In this document: positions 1 through 9,915 of the stretch, one piece after another
Numbering within the stretch: the first letter of the stretch is position 1
Layout of the letters: each line of letters begins with the position of its first letter
NCBI RefSeq assembly: GCF_002847345.1
Contig: NZ_LXFV01000015.1
Coordinates: 62,001-126,000 of the forward strand
Length of the DNA: 64,000 bases
Direction of reading: 5' to 3'
Origin: Pectobacterium peruviense
Lineage (GTDB): Bacteria; Pseudomonadota; Gammaproteobacteria; Enterobacterales; Enterobacteriaceae
The notes under the pieces: model-generated
Databases searched by the model: none
What the model saw: the letters and a program-made list of their open reading frames with translations, nothing else
What the model was told of the DNA's origin: nothing
Program-made: the position numbers and the translations under genes

Positions 1-71
1 CCAGCCTGAATCAGCCATTCCACCGCGTTACGCCCCAGCCCGCTGGTTGCGCCAGTGACGAAGACCTTCAT
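1..71 (-). CDS. N-terminal fragment of an NAD(P)-dependent SDR/epimerase
   Basis: Only the first 23 or so codons lie in the window; the gene runs off the left edge. The translation opens MKVFVTGATSGLGRNAVEW, the glycine-rich dinucleotide-binding turn (TGxxxGxG) of short-chain dehydrogenases and extended-SDR epimerases. Its ATG overlaps the TGA of the upstream condensing-enzyme gene by four bases (ATGA), so the two are almost certainly co-transcribed and translationally coupled. Pairing a ketosynthase with a reductase suggests reduction of a beta-keto product, but that is inference. Substrate and full length cannot be judged from this fragment. Confidence 0.75.
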   Translation of the reverse strand, partial: MKVFVTGATSGLGRNAVEWLIQA

Positions 72-1087
72 GGAATCAGTACCATCCCGCCCAGCGTCAA
101 CCCGGCAGCCGTACCGACCAACATCGCGGGTTCACCTTCAGGCAGGCGTTGCGTCACGATGGCATGGTGCAGCGCCGTCGGAATCGAGGCTGCGACCTGA
201 TTACCGTGATAGCGGTAAATATCAATCAATCTGTCTGTCGGAATCGCCAGCCGCTTACGCATATGCTCCAGCGACAGGTGGCTGGCCTGATGCGGAACCA
301 CCGCCGCCATCTGCTCTAGCGTGAAGCCACTTGCATCCAGCAGCCGTTGCAGATAGCCCTCAATCAAAGCAGAAGCCTGCCTGAATAGCCGTTTTCCCTG
401 CATATGGAATAGAAAATCATGCAGTTCCATCCCCGCTCGCGGGTTACGCAACGTACCGCCTGCGCGGATCTGACACAGCTCATTGCCCTTCGGGTAGGTT
501 TCCAGCAGACACGCAGCAATCCCGCTGCGACCGTCACCACGTTCGACAATGGCACAGGCGGCCCCATCGCCAAAAATCAGCGACGATTCTTCGTCATCCC
601 AGTCAATGCCGCGTGAGGCCAGTTCGGTAGAGACAATGGCAATGCGCCGATAGGCGCCGGTATTTAACAACCCTGCGGCCACCTGAAGGGCGGAAATAAA
701 GCTGACGCAGCTGCTGTTAATATCAAAACAGGCCGTCCCTTTTGGCAGGGACGATGCCTTTAATAAATGACTGGCGCTATAAGGCAGCGCCTGAATCGGA
801 ATCGCGGAAGCAAATAGCAGCAGATCGATTGACGCTGGTGGAATAACGCCTCGCGCCAGCGCGTCATTTAACGCCGCCACACCGAGTTCAGCCTGGCTGG
901 CATGATTATCAGCATGGTGGCGATAGATAATTCCCGAACGGCTTTCGACATAGCCAGCAGGCTTATTTAATCGCACATCTAATTCAGCCGACGTCACCCG
1001 CTGCGCAGGAAGTGCGCTGCCAGTGGAAATAATCTTGAGAGGAACCAATCCCTTAGTAAATGCATGACTTTGCGTCTTCAATATCAA
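68..1087 (-). CDS. KAS III-like beta-ketoacyl-ACP synthase family protein
   Basis: A 339-residue thiolase-fold condensing enzyme of the FabH type. The catalytic triad is visible: Cys127 in NSSCVSF, His266 in VVPHQAS and Asn296 in YHGNQVAAS. The glycine-rich C-terminal stretch (GTAAGLTLGG) is also typical of FabH. It is probably not the housekeeping FabH, which normally sits in the plsX-fabD-fabG cluster; here the partner is an overlapping SDR gene on the same strand. FabH-like enzymes of this sort start or join acyl chains in specialised metabolism (OleA-type or quinolone-type head condensation are possibilities). Which acyl donor it uses is unknown. About 20 residues precede the usual FabH start, so the true start may be internal. 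Confidence 0.8.
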   Translation of the reverse strand: MILKTQSHAFTKGLVPLKIISTGSALPAQRVTSAELDVRLNKPAGYVESRSGIIYRHHADNHASQAELGVAALNDALARGVIPPASIDLLLFASAIPIQALPYSASHLLKASSLPKGTACFDINSSCVSFISALQVAAGLLNTGAYRRIAIVSTELASRGIDWDDEESSLIFGDGAACAIVERGDGRSGIAACLLETYPKGNELCQIRAGGTLRNPRAGMELHDFLFHMQGKRLFRQASALIEGYLQRLLDASGFTLEQMAAVVPHQASHLSLEHMRKRLAIPTDRLIDIYRYHGNQVAASIPTALHHAIVTQRLPEGEPAMLVGTAAGLTLGGMVLIP

Positions 1088-1131
1088 TCCTTTTCAGATT
1101 CATTATCGTTTTACCCGTACCTACAGTGCCA

Positions 1132-1257
1132 TATACCCTAAATAATTCGAGTTGCGTGAAGGCGGCAACCACGTGAATCCCCAGGAGCTTACACAAGTAA
1201 GTGACTGGGGTGAGTAAGGGCGGCCAACGCACAAGCAGCTCGAAGTATGACGGGTAT
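1132..1257 (+). repeat. ERIC element, full length
   Basis: A 126-bp imperfect palindrome with the ERIC hallmarks GTGAATCCCCAGGAGCTTAC and AAGTAAGTGACTGGGGTGAG near its centre, bounded by TATACCC and GGGTAT ends. It lies between the KAS III-like gene and ydgC. An open frame running from it into ydgC is fortuitous. Confidence 0.95.
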
Positions 1258-1407
1258 CACGTACAGTATTTATTCATTCTGCTGCTAAGAATAACGAAAT
1301 TGCCACGAATTGAAATCTCAAGCTGTGCGGTCACACTATTCTATACGGGTACTTTTTCGCTATTCTCTGTGCATTCACGATGCTTAATTAAGCCAGAACT
1401 TATACTT

Positions 1408-1749
1408 ATGTCATTGTTTATCAAATCTGTTATCGGCGCACTGATCGTATTGCTCATCAGCGTATTGGCGAAAAGCCGAAATTATTATATTGCTGGGCTG
1501 GTGCCGCTATTTCCCACGTTCGCTCTGATCGCGCATTACATCGTGGGCACCGAGCGCGGGCTGGACGCACTACGTACCACCATCCTATTTGGCATCTGGT
1601 CCGTTATTCCCTATCTGGTTTATCTCATCTCACTTTATTACTTTACCGCGTGGATGAAATTGCCACAGGCGTTGCTCGCGGCGGTCGTGTGCTGGAGTGT
1701 GTCGGCAGCCTTGCTGGTCAAAATCTGGACGTGGTATCAGGGGAATTAG
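1408..1749 (+). CDS. ydgC: GlpM/YdgC family inner-membrane protein
   Basis: A 113-residue hydrophobic protein predicted to span the inner membrane about four times. It resembles E. coli YdgC closely, with shared stretches such as RNYYIAGL, PLFPTFALIAHYIVG and ERGLDALR. The family includes Pseudomonas GlpM, named for an effect on alginate production; its biochemical role is not established. The frame stays open upstream into the ERIC element, but the ATG at 1408 gives the family length and begins MSLFIKSVIG, matching the homologue. It appears monocistronic. Only 29 bases separate its stop from the pectinesterase start, so the two may be transcribed together. Confidence 0.85.
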   Translation: MSLFIKSVIGALIVLLISVLAKSRNYYIAGLVPLFPTFALIAHYIVGTERGLDALRTTILFGIWSVIPYLVYLISLYYFTAWMKLPQALLAAVVCWSVSAALLVKIWTWYQGN

Positions 1750-1778
1750 CGTCTGACTTCTTATCTTAGGATTGTGCA

Positions 1779-2981
1779 ATGACAAAAACGACATATCCCG
1801 GCACGGTTTCTCGCCCTGTGCTCTCTGCGCAGGAAGCGGATCGCTTCACGCTCCCACACTATTTCACGCTGCGTGGGCACGATAACCAGACTGAGGCTGA
1901 CGTCTGGCAACCCATGCCGATTGAGGTCGATCCAGCGACGCCTTGGGTTGTTGGGCCACAGGTCGGGGTCGATGGCGCAACACACGCCCATATCCAACAG
2001 GCAGTGAACGCCGCACTGCGCACGCAGCAGGATCGAACGCGTATTGATATTAAAGTGCTGCCAGGCACCTATATCGGCACGGTCTACCTCCCCGCCGATG
2101 CACCACCGCTCACGCTATTTGGGGCGGGAGAACAACCGGATGATGTGGTGATTCAACTCGCGCTGGATTCGATGTTCTCACCAGAAACCTACCGAGAAAC
2201 GGTGAACCCGCACGGTGAATATCAGCCCGGCGATCCTGCCTGGTACCTGTACGATCTCTGTGCGTCAAAGCAGAACGCGACGATTGATACTATTTGTGCC
2301 GCCGTGGTCTGGTCGCAGAGCAACAATTTCCAGATGAAGAACCTGACGGTGGTCAATTCATTGCTCGATTCGGTAGATAGCCGCGCACATCAGGCCGTGG
2401 CGTTACGCACCGACGGCGATAAAGTGCAGCTTGAAAGGGTTCGTCTGATCGGGCGTCAGGATACGTTTTTCGTCAATACCAGCAATCGCCACAACGAGTA
2501 CGTCACGGACCGCTACAGCCGCGTCTACATTAAAGACAGCTACATTGAGGGTGATGTTGATTATGTTTTTGGTCAGGCGACCGCGGTATTCGATCGCGTC
2601 CACTTTCATACCGTTTCCAGCCGTGGGGCAAAAGATATTCATGTTTTTGCACCTGACAGCATGCCGTGGGCGCAGTATGGTTTTTTGGCAGTGAAATGTC
2701 GCTTTACGGGTGACGAAGGCTTCAGCGGGGAAAGAAGGGCCAAACTGGGGCGCGCCTGGGATCAAGGGGCAAGGCAAACCGGATACCAGCCAGGTCTGAC
2801 AGCAAACGGTCAGCTAGTGATTCGCGACAGCGCGATTGACGCTAGCTATGACAGGGAACAACCATGGGGAGCCGCGGCCACCAGCGCCAGACCCTTTACG
2901 GGTAACGCGGATTCGACCCGCAATCTGGACGATGTGCATTTCAATCGACTGTGGGAATACAACAATATTGATGGAGCATGA
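1779..2981 (+). CDS. Pectinesterase, carbohydrate esterase family 8 (PemB/YbhC-like)
   Basis: A 400-residue right-handed beta-helix pectin methylesterase, which removes methyl groups from polygalacturonate. The catalytic motifs are present: Gln205 in the HQAVALR segment, the acid/base Asp228 in GRQDTFF, the nucleophile Asp261 in DYVFG, and Arg325/Trp327 in LGRAWD. It is closest in feel to Dickeya PemB and E. coli YbhC, which are lipoproteins. Here no signal peptide or lipobox is visible: the protein begins MTKTTYPGTVSRPV, and an in-frame TAG lies four codons before the ATG, so the start cannot move upstream. It may therefore act in the cytoplasm on short methylated oligogalacturonides. It lies beside the quorum-sensing pair, which fits a virulence role. 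Confidence 0.85.
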   Translation: MTKTTYPGTVSRPVLSAQEADRFTLPHYFTLRGHDNQTEADVWQPMPIEVDPATPWVVGPQVGVDGATHAHIQQAVNAALRTQQDRTRIDIKVLPGTYIGTVYLPADAPPLTLFGAGEQPDDVVIQLALDSMFSPETYRETVNPHGEYQPGDPAWYLYDLCASKQNATIDTICAAVVWSQSNNFQMKNLTVVNSLLDSVDSRAHQAVALRTDGDKVQLERVRLIGRQDTFFVNTSNRHNEYVTDRYSRVYIKDSYIEGDVDYVFGQATAVFDRVHFHTVSSRGAKDIHVFAPDSMPWAQYGFLAVKCRFTGDEGFSGERRAKLGRAWDQGARQTGYQPGLTANGQLVIRDSAIDASYDREQPWGAAATSARPFTGNADSTRNLDDVHFNRLWEYNNIDGA

Positions 2982-2990
2982 TGTACAAAG

Positions 2991-3029
2991 AAAAACGGTA
3001 CGATTGTAGATAAAAAAGCACCGTTTTTT
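2991..3029 (+). terminator. Probable rho-independent terminator after the pectinesterase gene
   Basis: Inverted repeat AAAAACGGT ... ACCGTTTTTT just past the stop codon, with an 18-19 base loop. The second arm ends in a T run. The stem is modest and the loop long. Confidence 0.5.
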
Positions 3030-3246
3030 ATGACGTTATTGATGAAGTCAGCTGAATTAACATTCCCTGATGTTAGCTAATCATCAACAGAATTTAAATG
3101 CACATGAATTATGTTAATTACATCTTTGAACTTATCTTATAATTGTACGTTTTTTCACTCACGTATAACAATTAGACTTAGGTACAGGTGTGGGTATATA
3201 CTTTTTCCATTACAGGGATGTTGATTCTTCAGACTGAGGTCATGAG

Positions 3247-3975
3247 ATGTCGCCATTATTCACCGATAGTGAAATAATAAGCAGGGTAATCAAAAATCAC
3301 TTCAATAAAAACCTGGATCACTACGACGGCGTAAAATTCTCATTTATGGTTCTCAATAAGAAGAACCCTTCTCAAATGATCATCATTTCCAGCTATCCTG
3401 ATGAATGGGTTAATCTCTATAAAGAAAATAAATATCAGCACATTGATCCTGTTGTTCTTGCTTCGTTTAATAAAATATCACCTTTCTCTTGGGAGAAGAG
3501 TCTGGTTATTAATACTCGGCTACAGCTTGCCAAGATATTCGACCTCTCCAAAAAATATGACATTATCAACGGATATACTTTTGTGCTTCACGATCATGGT
3601 GAAAATCTGGCTATGCTATCTATTATCGTGGACAACTCGTATCCAGATGACGTTGAAAAATTCATTGAAGAGAAAAAAGACACCTTTCAGATGCTATTAA
3701 TTGAGGCATATGAAAAAATCATCTCCCTTTGCAGAGAGATGATTGGAAATAAGAAACAATCACATAATAAAGAAATATTCTCTCAACGAGAAAATGAAAT
3801 TCTTTACTGGGCCAGCATGGGTAAAACCTATCTGGAAGTGGCTATTATTCTCGGAATAAAAACCAGCACAGTAAAATTTCATATCGGCAACGTTGTGAAA
3901 AAACTTGGCGTCCTGAATGCCAAGCATGCCATAAGGCTCGGCGTTGAGTTACAGCTCATCAAGCCTGTGCAATAG
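3247..3975 (+). CDS. expR: LuxR-type N-acyl-homoserine lactone receptor ExpR
   Basis: A 242-residue quorum-sensing regulator. The N-terminal autoinducer domain carries the family ligand-pocket residues Trp54, Tyr58, Asp67-Pro68 and Trp82. A C-terminal GerE-type helix-turn-helix covers roughly residues 176-236 (SQRENEILYWASMGK ... STVKFHIGNVVKKLGV). In Pectobacterium, ExpR/VirR-type receptors bind DNA without ligand, activate rsmA, and are released by AHL, which frees plant cell wall degrading enzyme synthesis. That is family knowledge; this sequence does not separate ExpR1 from a VirR-like protein except by location. The gene faces expI and overlaps its 3' end by 17 bases. Confidence 0.92.
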   Translation: MSPLFTDSEIISRVIKNHFNKNLDHYDGVKFSFMVLNKKNPSQMIIISSYPDEWVNLYKENKYQHIDPVVLASFNKISPFSWEKSLVINTRLQLAKIFDLSKKYDIINGYTFVLHDHGENLAMLSIIVDNSYPDDVEKFIEEKKDTFQMLLIEAYEKIISLCREMIGNKKQSHNKEIFSQRENEILYWASMGKTYLEVAIILGIKTSTVKFHIGNVVKKLGVLNAKHAIRLGVELQLIKPVQ

Positions 3976-4609
3976 CGGCAGGTACCCGTAAAGGCCACTG
4001 CTTCAATTCATTGCTCATAAATGTCCCACTGCGGTTAATACGACGAGCCAGCTCTTCCTGATTCTCATCATCAACAGGAAGGAAAACTAAATAGACTCTT
4101 TCTTCCTTTTCTGACAGACCTTGTTCAACTACACGAATTCCCCAGCCAGAACGTTTTAATATCGTCAGCATAGGATGACTCACTATCGTATATATTCCAT
4201 CATAGCCTTTATCTCTTGAATAATTAATCATCGAAAGAAACAGCATCGAACTAATTGGGTATTCATTACCGAGAATATCTTTCGCTCGTGATTTATCCAC
4301 AAAGAACCGACTCGATTCTAGATAATTCCCATCAGGAATATTCACCTCCTTGAAATAAGCGAAAAATGTTCCAGTAATCATGTTAGGGTATTTTGTTTCG
4401 ATAAACCTCAAACTACAGATAACGGTGTTATCTTTTATGCCAAAAAGGTAAGTCGTGTTATTATTATCATACTGATCAAACTCCATTCCATCAGTACATT
4501 GCACGGCCCAATTCAGTCGATCTTTAAACGTCTCTTTTCTGAGGGTAAATAGCTCTTCTGATTTAGTTTCTGACAACAAGGTGTGATTTACATCAAATAT
4601 CTCTAACAT
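3959..4609 (-). CDS. expI: N-acyl-homoserine lactone synthase ExpI
   Basis: A 216-residue LuxI-family synthase (also called CarI/AhlI) that joins S-adenosylmethionine and an acyl-ACP to make the diffusible autoinducer, mainly 3-oxo-C6 or 3-oxo-C8-HSL in this genus. The conserved LuxI residues are present: Arg24, Phe28, Trp34, Asp45, Asp48, Arg68, Glu98 and Arg101. It is transcribed toward expR and the two coding ends overlap by 17 bases, a hallmark of Pectobacterium. Which 3-oxo chain length is made depends on pocket residues that I cannot assign by reading alone. No obvious lux box was recognised upstream. Confidence 0.95.
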   Translation of the reverse strand: MLEIFDVNHTLLSETKSEELFTLRKETFKDRLNWAVQCTDGMEFDQYDNNNTTYLFGIKDNTVICSLRFIETKYPNMITGTFFAYFKEVNIPDGNYLESSRFFVDKSRAKDILGNEYPISSMLFLSMINYSRDKGYDGIYTIVSHPMLTILKRSGWGIRVVEQGLSEKEERVYLVFLPVDDENQEELARRINRSGTFMSNELKQWPLRVPAAIAQA

Positions 4610-4820
4610 TTTTCCTCCATTGAAAAGTTAACACATAACCTCAAAAAACGATGCGCCATCCCGCAGAACCTTCGCCTTCAGATTATTATCCTGGCTGATT
4701 ATTTATAAGTATTTTGTCCCTTTCCACGGCGGTTGTACAGATGCAATCTGCATTGTCAGCAAGAGTTCATACACGAAAAAACCTCGCAAAAGAATCGAAT
4801 ATAAACATCTGATAAACAGA

Positions 4821-4855
4821 TAAAAAAAATCCGGAAGCGCGAGGCGATTCCGGAT
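4821..4855 (-). terminator. Rho-independent terminator of argG
   Basis: On the minus strand an 8-bp stem ATCCGGAA/TTCCGGAT with an 11-base loop is followed directly by a run of eight T. It lies 20 bases past the argG stop. Confidence 0.88.
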
Positions 4856-4877
4856 GTTTATATTATTCAATCTGGCG

Positions 4878-6248
<1,371 letters not shown>

Positions 6249-6257
6249 CTATGGTGA

Positions 6258-6383
6258 TATACCCGTTATACTTCAAGCTGCATGTGCGTTGGCTTCTCTT
6301 ACTCACCCCAGTCACTTACCGATGTAAGCTCCTGGGGACTCGTGCGATTGCCGCCTGCATGCAACTCGAATTATTAAGGGTAT
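6258..6383 (-). repeat. ERIC element in the argG leader
   Basis: A full-length ERIC copy in inverted orientation (TATACCCGTTATACTTCAAG ... CGAATTATTAAGGGTAT). It starts 34 bases upstream of the argG start codon and would be transcribed as part of the argG 5' untranslated region if the promoter lies near the ARG boxes. Confidence 0.95.
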
Positions 6384-6494
6384 CAGCTTAGCCGCCACAC
6401 CATTATGTTACGCCATACATTAATGAGCGTTCGTACCCTGTGTACATATCACATCAAACGGGCCAGTCGATGACCAATAATCGACACGCTCACA

Positions 6495-6533
6495 AATGCA
6501 TATTTATGCAAAATAAGTGAGTGATAATTTAAA
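6495..6533 (-). promoter_or_regulatory. Paired ARG boxes (ArgR operator) of argG
   Basis: Two 18-bp boxes with the canonical 3-bp spacer. The first contains TGCATATTTATGCA (6497-6510), a perfect palindrome fitting the TGMATWWWWATKCA core. The second is weaker, TGAGTGATAATTTA (6518-6531). Paired boxes with this spacing are the usual target of hexameric ArgR. Confidence 0.7.
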
Positions 6534-6761
6534 CATCTTTTTGGCGGGACAGGAAGAGAAGAGTCATGGTTTCATGCAAAAAAATTCGTGGCGAATTCGC
6601 GACCAAGTTAGCAAGTATAGCGCCATCTTCTCTTTAAGCTAAGCAGCAAAAATCGTTTACGCGACCCACTCGACATTAATAAAACATCGTTTCATTTTTA
6701 CGATATTTTTTTGCTATCCTCTTGCGGTTAACACCTTCCCTTGCATATTGCTGGAGATGCT

Positions 6762-7337
6762 ATGTCTAAGAAAGTCGCCGTTCTGCTGGCTCCTGGGTTT
6801 GAAGAAGCAGAAGCGATTATGGTGATTGATGTACTGCACCGTATGAAGATAGAAGTCACCATGCTGTCCTGCTATGACAGACTGGAGCTGCACAGTTATC
6901 ACAATATTCGCATGTTTGCCGACGCGCTGCTGGAAAGAAACCAGGACACGCTGTTTGATGCCGTGGTCATTCCCGGCGGCCCACAGGGAACGGTAAATCT
7001 TGCCGCAAACCCGATGGTTGTCGAGTTTATCCGTCGCCATGACGACGCGGGAAAATTGATCTGCCCACTGTGCTCCGCAGCCGCACGCGTACTGGGTGGT
7101 AACCAGCTGCTGAAAGGCCGTCGCTACGTCTGTTCTGGGGATTTATGGCAGGACGTGACCGATGGCGTTTATGTTAACGAGAAAGTCGTCGAAGACGGCA
7201 ATCTGATCAGCGGTAAGGGACTGGGCGTGTCATTCGATTTTGCCTTTACCATCGCCACCCGCCTGACCGGCGACAAAGAAAACGCCAACTTCCAGGTTGA
7301 ACACATCGATTACGATTACTGGCGCGTGCCAGCGTAA
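6762..7337 (+). CDS. DJ-1/PfpI superfamily protein
   Basis: A 191-residue protein of the DJ-1/PfpI fold. The nucleophile elbow shows the expected cysteine in ICPLCSAAARVL, and the Glu of the PGFEEAEA segment is the residue that usually polarises it. YajL, ThiJ-like proteins and DJ-1 share this arrangement; reported activities include chaperone, glyoxalase and deglycase roles, and the precise function here cannot be told. The ATG at 6762 is chosen because CTGGAG lies just upstream; an in-frame TTG at 6741 would add seven residues. It is convergent with xylR. Confidence 0.8.
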   Translation: MSKKVAVLLAPGFEEAEAIMVIDVLHRMKIEVTMLSCYDRLELHSYHNIRMFADALLERNQDTLFDAVVIPGGPQGTVNLAANPMVVEFIRRHDDAGKLICPLCSAAARVLGGNQLLKGRRYVCSGDLWQDVTDGVYVNEKVVEDGNLISGKGLGVSFDFAFTIATRLTGDKENANFQVEHIDYDYWRVPA

Positions 7338-7357
7338 CCGTTCACCAGCCTAATGAT

Positions 7358-7379
7358 AAGGCGCGCACACTCGCGCCTT
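7358..7379. terminator. Hairpin between convergent genes
   Basis: An 8-bp GC-rich stem AAGGCGCG/CGCGCCTT with a six-base loop lies between the convergent DJ-1-like gene and xylR. No T run follows on either side, so intrinsic termination is uncertain. Confidence 0.4.
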
Positions 7380-7420
7380 CCTGCATGATCTGCCCGTATG
7401 ACCTTCTTTTATGGATAATC

Positions 7421-8599
7421 TTAATAACCTTCCCCATAGCGCTCGCGATACTCTTTCGGCGTGATGTCATACCCTTTCTTAAAAACGGCATAAAAATAGG
7501 GCAGCGAAGGATAGCCGCACATCAGCGAAATTTCACCAATCGAGAGCGAGGTCGAGATCAGCAAGTTGCGCGCCCGATCTAATTTTTCCGCGTGAATCAC
7601 ACCGTGAATCGTCTGGCCTACCTCATCTTTGAAGCGTTTTTCCAGATTCGAGCGGGAAATCCCCACAGCATCCAGCACTTGTTCGACCTTAATCCCTTTA
7701 CAGGCGTGATAACGGATAAAGTGCATCGCCTGAATAACAGCAGGATCGTGCACAGAGCGATAGTCCGTTGAGCGGCGTTCAACCACTCGAACCGGTGGCA
7801 CAAGAATCCGTTGCAGCGGCAAAGCCCCCTGATTCAGCAACAGCTGATGCAGCAGCTTCGCGGCGCGGTATCCCATCTGACGCGTGCCTTGCGCCACCGA
7901 CGAGAGCGCGACGCGTGACAGGTAGCGAATCAGATCTTCGTTATCGATCCCAATAACACACAGCTTTTCTGGTACGGCAATATTCAGATGTTCGCAGACC
8001 TGCAACAGATGACGGGCACGGGAATCCGTCACCGCGATAATTCCCGTCTGCGGCGGCAACCCCTGCACCCAATCAGCCAGCCTATTTTGCGCGTATTGCC
8101 AGTTATCCGGCGAAGTTTCCATTCCCTGATACACCACGCCCTGATACTTTTCTGCCGCAACCAACTGCCGGAAAGCGTGCTCCCGCTCCTGCGCCCAGCC
8201 TTTCCCGCCCGATGCAGGCAGACCATAAAAAGCAAAGCGGTTCAGACCTTTCTCTTTAAGGTGCATAAACGCGCTTTCCACCAGTGCATAATTATCTGTC
8301 GCGATATAGTGCACAGGCGGGTAATCCTCCGGCTGATGGTAGGAACCGCCAACGCCTACCAACGGAACGTTCACATCCTGTAGTAGCCGTTTGATCTCGC
8401 CATCGTCAAAATCAGCAATCACGCCATCACCCAGCCACTCTTTGATGTTATCAATCCGGCAACGAAAATCCTCTTCGATGAAGATGTCCCAGTCGCACTG
8501 AGAAGCCTGTAAATATTCACCAACTCCTTCAACCACCTGGCGGTCATACACTTTATTGGCGTTGAACAACAGCGTGATGCGATAGCGTTTCTCAAACAT
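7421..8599 (-). CDS. xylR: D-xylose operon activator XylR (AraC family)
   Basis: A 392-residue regulator, the same length as E. coli XylR. The N-terminal two thirds are a LacI/periplasmic-binding-like xylose-sensing domain (VIGIDNEDLIRYLSRVALSSV). The last 100 residues hold two AraC-type helix-turn-helix motifs, including SRSNLEKRFK and the family end pattern CGYPSLPYFYAVFKKGYDITPKEYR. It activates xylA and xylF in the presence of xylose. It is the distal gene of xylFGHR and is probably expressed both with the transport genes and from its own weak promoter, as in E. coli. Confidence 0.95.
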   Translation of the reverse strand: MFEKRYRITLLFNANKVYDRQVVEGVGEYLQASQCDWDIFIEEDFRCRIDNIKEWLGDGVIADFDDGEIKRLLQDVNVPLVGVGGSYHQPEDYPPVHYIATDNYALVESAFMHLKEKGLNRFAFYGLPASGGKGWAQEREHAFRQLVAAEKYQGVVYQGMETSPDNWQYAQNRLADWVQGLPPQTGIIAVTDSRARHLLQVCEHLNIAVPEKLCVIGIDNEDLIRYLSRVALSSVAQGTRQMGYRAAKLLHQLLLNQGALPLQRILVPPVRVVERRSTDYRSVHDPAVIQAMHFIRYHACKGIKVEQVLDAVGISRSNLEKRFKDEVGQTIHGVIHAEKLDRARNLLISTSLSIGEISLMCGYPSLPYFYAVFKKGYDITPKEYRERYGEGY

Positions 8600-8733
8600 G
8601 GTAGTCGGCGCTCATTAATCGCAAGTTCCTTGAATAAAATCCTCTTTCTTGAATAGCACAGCGCCCCCAGAGGCCAAAATAATTTGCTGATTATTGCGAG
8701 CCGTCACGTGTTTCCTCGACTAACCCAACCATG

Positions 8734-9915
8734 TCATACGCGCCGCTTAGTAGCGGTATCCATCCACACCGCCAAGAGCAGGATTCCGCCTTTCACGACG
8801 TATTGCCAGAACGTCGGCACATCCAACATGCTCATTCCGTTATCCAGCGACGCCATGATAAATGCCCCCATCACCGCACCCGCCACGCTACCAATACCGC
8901 CTGCCAGACTGGTTCCACCAATCACGCAGGCCGCAATCGCATCCAGCTCAGCAATATTCCCGGCAGATGGCGACCCCGCCCCCAGTCGTGAACTGAGAAT
9001 CAGCCCGGCGACCGCGACCATCAGGCCGTTAATGGCGAACACCGCCATTTTGGTGCGTTCGACGTTCACTCCCGATAAGCGAGCCGCATCGATATTCCCG
9101 CCCACGGCATAGATACGGCGGCCAAACGCGGTTCGCGTCGCCAGAAAAATACCGCCCAGCATCAACAGCGTCAGCACCAGAACCGGCGTTGGCACGCCAC
9201 GATAGTCATTCAGCAGATAGATCGCCCCCAGTACGACCAGCGCCGTCACTGTCTGGCGGCCGACATCCCCTGCGGGTGGATTGATCGGTAACCCTAACCG
9301 AGCACGGCTACTACGCCGACGCCACTGCCAACCAATAAACACCATCAGCCCGATAGCACCGAACATAAAACCGATACCAGAAGGCAGATAGCTCTGCCCA
9401 ATCTGCGACATCGCCTCGCTGGTCGGGGAAACCGTTGTCCCATTGGTAATACCAATCAGAATGCCGCGAAAAGCCAGCATCCCCGCCAGTGTCACGATAA
9501 AAGAAGGGACTTTCCGGTAGGCGACCCACCAGCCGTTCCATGCGCCAAGCAATAATCCCAGTGCGAGCGTCACAACAATGGTCAACGGCAAAGGCCAGCC
9601 AAACCAGACATCAAAAATAGCCGCCGCACCACCCAATAACCCCATCATCGATCCGACCGACAGATCGATCTCGGCGGAAATAATGACGAACACCATACCG
9701 ACGGCCAGAATGCCAGTAATTGCCGTTTGCCTCAGCAGGTTGGAAAGATTACGCGCGCTGAGGTACGCCCCATCGGTCATGTAGGTGAAAAAGAGCATGA
9801 TGGCGATGATGGCCGCAATCATCACGTAGACCTGAAGATTGATGCTTTTCAGCCGTTGCAGCATCGAGACAGATCCGGCGACATGTTGTTGTTCAGACTG
9901 CGATGTTTTCAGCAC
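8734..9915 (-). CDS. xylH: D-xylose ABC transporter permease XylH
   Basis: Inner-membrane permease of the high-affinity xylose importer, a ribose-type BPD_transp_2 protein with about ten hydrophobic segments. The GTG at 9915 is preferred because GAGGAG lies eight bases upstream and the product is then 393 residues, the E. coli length; a GTG three codons further up is possible. The start overlaps the end of xylG by 23 bases, implying translational coupling. It acts with XylG (ATPase) and XylF (binding protein). Confidence 0.94.
   Translation of the reverse strand: MLKTSQSEQQHVAGSVSMLQRLKSINLQVYVMIAAIIAIMLFFTYMTDGAYLSARNLSNLLRQTAITGILAVGMVFVIISAEIDLSVGSMMGLLGGAAAIFDVWFGWPLPLTIVVTLALGLLLGAWNGWWVAYRKVPSFIVTLAGMLAFRGILIGITNGTTVSPTSEAMSQIGQSYLPSGIGFMFGAIGLMVFIGWQWRRRSSRARLGLPINPPAGDVGRQTVTALVVLGAIYLLNDYRGVPTPVLVLTLLMLGGIFLATRTAFGRRIYAVGGNIDAARLSGVNVERTKMAVFAINGLMVAVAGLILSSRLGAGSPSAGNIAELDAIAACVIGGTSLAGGIGSVAGAVMGAFIMASLDNGMSMLDVPTFWQYVVKGGILLLAVWMDTATKRRV

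Noticed and set aside
1201-1407. Open frame extending ydgC upstream into the ERIC element
   Set aside because: It translates repeat sequence and makes the protein far longer than the family; the ATG at 1408 matches the homologue.
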